A DNA stretch of 18,978 nt from the NCBI GenBank assembly GCA_016702335.1, contig JADJEF010000004.1, positions 1 to 18,978 on the forward strand. The letters run 5' to 3'. The notes under the pieces are model-generated. The model made no database searches. It was not told the origin of the DNA and was given only the letters and a program-made list of their open reading frames with translations. The position numbers and the translations under genes were made by a program. The stretch comes from Rhodocyclaceae bacterium (GTDB lineage Bacteria > Pseudomonadota > Gammaproteobacteria > Burkholderiales > Rhodocyclaceae). Positions 15,513 through 18,978 of this stretch are shown one piece after another (positions within the stretch are counted from its first letter, which is position 1; each line of letters starts with the position of its first letter).

Positions 15513-17672
15513 TCAAGATTCCTTCCCCTCAAAAACCTGGTCGGAGGGGAGCTTTTTCGCGTGTTTCGGGGCAACAAGCGGGAACTTCAGAATGAACCTG
15601 GTGCCCTGCCCCTCTTCTGATTGTGCGATGAGTGTTCCGCCCAGAACGCCGGTTACGATATTCATTGAAACAGATAGCCCCAACCCGGAACCGCCTTGCC
15701 CCAAGCGGGTGGTGTAAAAGGGTTCAAAAATATGACCAAGTACCGACGGTGGCATGCCATTGCCATCGTCGGCGCAGGTGATCTCTGCATTTTGGCCGCT
15801 CACTCGCGCTGTAATCGTCACCGTTCCACTTTCACGTTCCGCAAACGCGTGCAACACGGCGTTCTGCACCAGATTGGAAATCACCTGCCCCAGTGGCCCT
15901 GGGTAGCTATCGCACGAAATACCCGTCGGAATATCCACATTGATCAGCCACGGCTGATGCCTGAACGAGGGCCGTAGTGCTTCGATATTGTCACTAATCG
16001 TCGTGCCCAGGTCAAAAACACGACGATTTTCAGAGGTCTGATCCACTGCCACCTCTTTAAAGCTCGCAATCAGTTTTGCCGCCCGATTTGCCGAGCGCAC
16101 AAGTAGCTGTGCCGCCTGCGTGGTGTCCTCGAGAAACTGGGTCAATGTCGACTTTCGCATTTCGCCCGACTTCGCAGATTCGCGCAGCGAATTCATCGAA
16201 TGATCCAGCGTAGAAGCGACAGTGACTACAACTCCCGATGGGCGTATTGAGTTCGTGAGAAATGCCGGCTACCAGAGAGCCCAGCGATGCGAGTTTTGCA
16301 GACTGCACCAACTCGGTCTGCGTTTGCTTCAATTGATCGATGGCCGCCGAAAGCTCCAAGGTTCTTTCCGTGACACGCTGCTCCAAGAGTCGCTCGGAGG
16401 TTTGCAAACTATCGACCATGCGCTGCTGGGCCTGTAACGCATCACGCTGGGCGTCAGCCTTTTCTTTCCTGATCTGATTGAACCGATCCGCCAGCGCCAG
16501 GGCCAGCAGAACCATCTCCAACGCCGAGCCAACCTGCAGTCCATTCGCGGTGATGAAATTGTCAGGGAGCACCCCGAGGCCACGCAACACAGTCACGATT
16601 CCGCCGATGAGCATGATGAAAAACGCAATCAAGAAGATATAGGCCGTGCGTTGCCGCTTGAGCGCGCCCACCACTCCGACACAAATACAAAAAATCAGGC
16701 CAAGTACATTGGCAATGACCGAGGGTGCTGCAAACGCCTCGAACGAAATAGCCAGGCCGACAGCCATGACCATATACAGCCCTACAAGGGGTTTCATCAT
16801 CCGGTCGAACCGTGGCATGACCATTTGGGTGTCCAGCATCGTGCGCAAAAACAAGAGCACGACTGACCCGGTAAATGACCAGCCGATAAAGTGGGCCACA
16901 TCTGACCAGCGCGTCGCCCTCGGCCACAGAAACTCGTGCGCCAGGCCATTGAACGCGAAAATCGAGAGCGCCATGAAGCCGACGCTTGCGACATAAAGCA
17001 GATACCGGATCTCACGCAAGACCACAAACAGCAAAAGATTAAACAGAACCATCGCGGTCGCCATACCGAAGTACCAGGCCTGCAACATGTAGTCGGTCCG
17101 CGCGTGCGCATCGAAAACCTCGGGCAGCCACATTTGCGCAGGAACTACCAAGCCATCATGCGCCTGTATCCGGAAGTAATACACCTTGCTACTCTGCGTT
17201 GGCAGGGGATCGGAAAAACAGGGAAACGGTGGGCATAGAGCCGGGTGGCAAAGGGCCATAGGCTCCCGGTTTTTGATTCAGGTAGCTGCCATCTGCCTGC
17301 GGTTGGAAAAGGCGATCTCCGAGAGGGCATAGTTGCTGATCTCGATCAGGCGCTCAAGTGGCAGCTCCCCCGGATTGTCGATGGCCAGCCGGAACCAATA
17401 GGCAGACCGCGTAAAGCCATAACTCAGCGCCGAGCCAGGAACCGTGACAGGTTCGAAGCGACTGCCCCACTCCGGCGTTTGGACGTCAGCAAGCGTAAGC
17501 ACACCCTCTGGGGTCTTCAAGAACCGCAAAGTGGGTAGTCAATGAAAGCGGCTTTTGAGCAACCGTGCGCGCATCGAGCGTGGCGAGCGCATCCGAGTGG
17601 GCCAGAAGAAGCATGGAGCTACCCAGCAGCGCCAAAATAAATCGCCAACACACGCTTGCCGAGGCTACTCAC
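15513..17672 (-). CDS. 7TMR-DISM sensor histidine kinase, frameshifted
   Basis: Restored length is about 720 residues. A signal peptide (KRVLAIYF, then LALLGSSMLLLAHSDALA) is followed by a periplasmic 7TMR-DISMED2 domain (SAYWFRLAIDNPGELPLERL), seven membrane helices from YMLQAWYFGMATAMVLFNLL to about LRGLGVLPDN, and a coiled coil (QRMVDSLQTSERLLEQRVTE). Next come the HisKA box with the phospho-accepting His in LVAGISHELNTPIG, and a HATPase_c domain: N box NLVQNAVLHA, G1 DDGNGMP, F box FEPFYTT and G2 GSGLGLS. DISMED2 domains are thought to bind carbohydrate-like ligands. The GTG at 17672 is chosen because AAGGAG (17678-17683) precedes it by five bases. Frameshifts occur near 17630, 17520, 17290, 17190 and 16240. 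No response regulator gene is adjacent. It lies 114 bases after pgeF. Confidence 0.9.
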
Positions 17673-17786
17673 ATCATCTCCTTGTTGGACAATTTTGCCG
17701 CAGTTTCTCGCGGCTATCGTCTTTCACTCTTGGCATGCAGATTACTCAAATCGCGCAGAGATAGTTGCCGCACACAGGGCAAGTGC

Positions 17787-18516
17787 CTACGCCAACCAGA
17801 TGCACGTCGCCATACGGCCGGTCACGCCATCGCGCCGGAAGGAAAAAAGCGGGCGGGATCACTGACAGTGCAAGTCGGCGCTGGTGACACGGCGCACGCC
17901 CAATGCGAACAGGCGTTCGCGTGCCAATCTGGGTAGATCGCACCAAAACTTTCCGCCAGCCTTGGCCACAAAGGCGGCATCCGATTTGGGGGCGGCGCTC
18001 GTGAACGTCTCGCGCACATCCTCGCCGACCTCAAAGGCGGTGGGACCGATCGCGGGGCCGATCCACGCCAGCAGACGCTCAGGTGCCGCCGCCATCGCAC
18101 TCACGGCTGATTCGATCACACCCCCGGCCAGCCCGCGCCAGCCGGCATGCACTGCAGCCACCACCGCACCGGCATCGTCACAAAGCAAAATAGGCAGACA
18201 GTCGGCCGTCATCACGGCGCAGACCACACCGCGCTGACGGGTCCAGACCGCATCGGCTTCAGCGCCGGTGACCGCGGCAGCGGCGTCAAGGCATGCAGTG
18301 CCATGCACCTGATTTAGCCATACCGGCTCGGCCGGCAGCAAGCGGCGCAGACGCCGGCGATTCTCAGCAACCGCTGCCGGTGAGTAGCCTACGTGATCCC
18401 CAAATTGAAACTACCCCAAGGCGCAGCGCTGATGCCCCGCTGCGCGTGGTCACCACGGCCTTTACGCCAGCCGGAGCGTCCCAGCCGGGCACAATAAGTT
18501 CAGGCGTCCCGGTCAC
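17787..18516 (-). CDS. pgeF: Polyphenol oxidase / purine nucleoside phosphorylase (YfiH family), frameshifted
   Basis: YfiH-family proteins act on peptidoglycan-derived or purine nucleoside substrates; E. coli PgeF edits peptidoglycan composition. Visible motifs are PGWDAPAGVKAVVTTRSG, WGSFNLGDHVGYSP, WLNQVHGTACLDA, ADAVWT, MTADCLPILLCD (active-site Cys), VHAGWRGLAGGV (His), WIGPAIGPTAFEVG, then CTVSDPARFF and RDGVTGRMATCIWLA before the TAG at 17787. The GTG at 18516 overlaps the rluD stop by 17 bases, the usual arrangement of this pair. Two missing G residues (C-runs 18398-18401 and 18435-18438) break the N-terminus, and a copy of the 24-bp repeat replaces the YGGDLC-like segment near 17871-17894, with a frameshift. 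Restored length is about 243 residues. Confidence 0.92.
17871..17894 (-). repeat. 24-bp bipartite repeat, copy E (inside pgeF)
   Basis: On the minus strand this reads CGCCGT, GTC, ACCAGCGCCGACTTG, inside pgeF and oriented with it. It encodes RRVTSADL where relatives have RRVYGGDL-like sequence, and a two-base shortfall follows directly. Confidence 0.72.
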
Positions 18517-18978
18517 CACGCACGCTATCCAGAAGTTGCGCGAAATCGTCAGGCAAACGCGCTTCCCATGACACGAGATCACCTGTCGCCGGCACCAGCC
18601 CAGTCGCCAGGCATGCAGTGCCTGGCGGGAAAAAGCGTCGAGTCGCGGATCACCGCTGCAGGTTTTGCCAGACCGGATCGCCCGCCAAGGGTGGCCAAGC
18701 GAGGCCAGATGCACCCGAATCTGGTGGGTTCGCCCGGTTTCCAGCTGACACTCGATCAATGTGCAGCGGGCAAAGCGCTCGCGAATCTCAAAGTGGGTAC
18801 GCGCCTCGCGCCCATGGGCCCCGCGCACAACGGCCATGCGCGTCCGATGCATGGGATGCCGGCCGATCGGCGCATCAACGCTACCCGCGTGCGCCACCAA
18901 ACCCAGCGCCAGCGCCCGATAATGACGCTTGACGGTACGTGCCTGCAACTGGCGCACCAGATCCGTTTGCGCAGTCAG
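18500..18978 (-). CDS. rluD: 23S rRNA pseudouridine synthase RluD, C-terminal part, frameshifted
   Basis: RluD makes pseudouridines in helix 69 of 23S rRNA. Only the C-terminal 160 residues or so are in the window; the S4 domain and the catalytic RLD motif lie beyond 18978. Visible parts are TVKRHYRALALG, VDAPIGRHPMHRTRMAV, REARTHFEIRERF, LETGRTHQIRVHLASLGHP, GDPVWQNLQR, DAFSRQALHAWRLG and a tail ending LLDSVRGDRDA with the TGA at 18500. Frameshifts are a missing T at 18687-18688 (HPLAGDP read as HPWRAI), one near 18655 and one near 18590. The order rluD then pgeF, with overlapping ends, is widely conserved. Confidence 0.9.

Noticed and set aside
18288..18622. The 14-mer AGGCATGCAGTGCC occurs in both pgeF and rluD
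   Set aside because: One shared 14-mer in 19 kb is near chance expectation, and both copies encode normal conserved residues (GTACLD and QALHAW).
18605..18627. Perfect 9-bp hairpin CGCCAGGCA / TGCCTGGCG
   Set aside because: It encodes the conserved RluD segment RQALHAWR, has no T-run and lies inside a gene, so it is not a terminator.

Overview
The window (about 19 kb, GC-rich) looks like chromosomal DNA of a polyhydroxyalkanoate-forming betaproteobacterium, most likely near Rhodocyclales. The reasons are two tandem acetoacetyl-CoA reductase genes followed by phaR, the gloB / methyltransferase / rnhA / dnaQ neighbourhood, beta-type RsuA, YaeQ and DUF3301 proteins, and a tRNA-Ala(GGC)-tRNA-Glu(TTC) pair. 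The order is inferred from protein style and gene order, not from a database search.

Layout. 1-604: no confident gene; one short minus-strand stretch may be a broken lipoprotein gene. 630-2534 (minus): methyltransferase -> rnhA -> dnaQ, divergent from gloB (2590-3380, plus). 3403-4236 (minus): rsuA. 4485-5653 (plus): DUF3301 membrane protein, yaeQ and a small unknown ORF. 5661-8274 (minus): a REC-DUF3369-GGDEF-EAL c-di-GMP protein followed by ychJ. 8394-9112 (minus): a small membrane protein coupled to a DnaQ-like exonuclease. 9216-14188 (plus): phaB1, phaB2, phaR, rimO and an FAD-linked oxidase. 14206-14474: tRNA operon with promoter and terminator. 14633-18978 (minus): the 3' part of rluD, pgeF, a 7TMR-DISM sensor histidine kinase and an alpha/beta hydrolase.

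Two features cut across the annotation. First, at least twelve genes, including normally essential or highly conserved ones (dnaQ, rnhA, rimO, gloB, rluD), are split by frameshifts. Where the correct reading can be worked out, most are one-base homopolymer errors, usually a missing base (G5 to G4, A5 to A4, C5 to C4). This points to uncorrected long-read sequence rather than gene decay, so I annotate these as full genes with frameshifts. Second, a bipartite 24-bp motif (CGCCGT, three variable bases, RCCAGCGCCGACTTG) occurs five times with fixed spacing, always oriented with the adjacent gene. Three copies are intergenic. Two lie inside gloB and pgeF exactly where conserved residues are lost.

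Functionally the centre is a PHA module: two NADPH-type acetoacetyl-CoA reductases and the PhaR regulator, with TGC-rich dyads ahead of phaB1 and phaR as candidate PhaR operators. The flanks carry housekeeping genes (replication proofreading, RNase HI, rRNA pseudouridylation, ribosomal protein S12 methylthiolation, detoxification) and two signalling proteins, a likely c-di-GMP phosphodiesterase response regulator and an orphan sensor kinase. I found no CRISPR array, intact insertion sequence or recognisable new multi-gene system.
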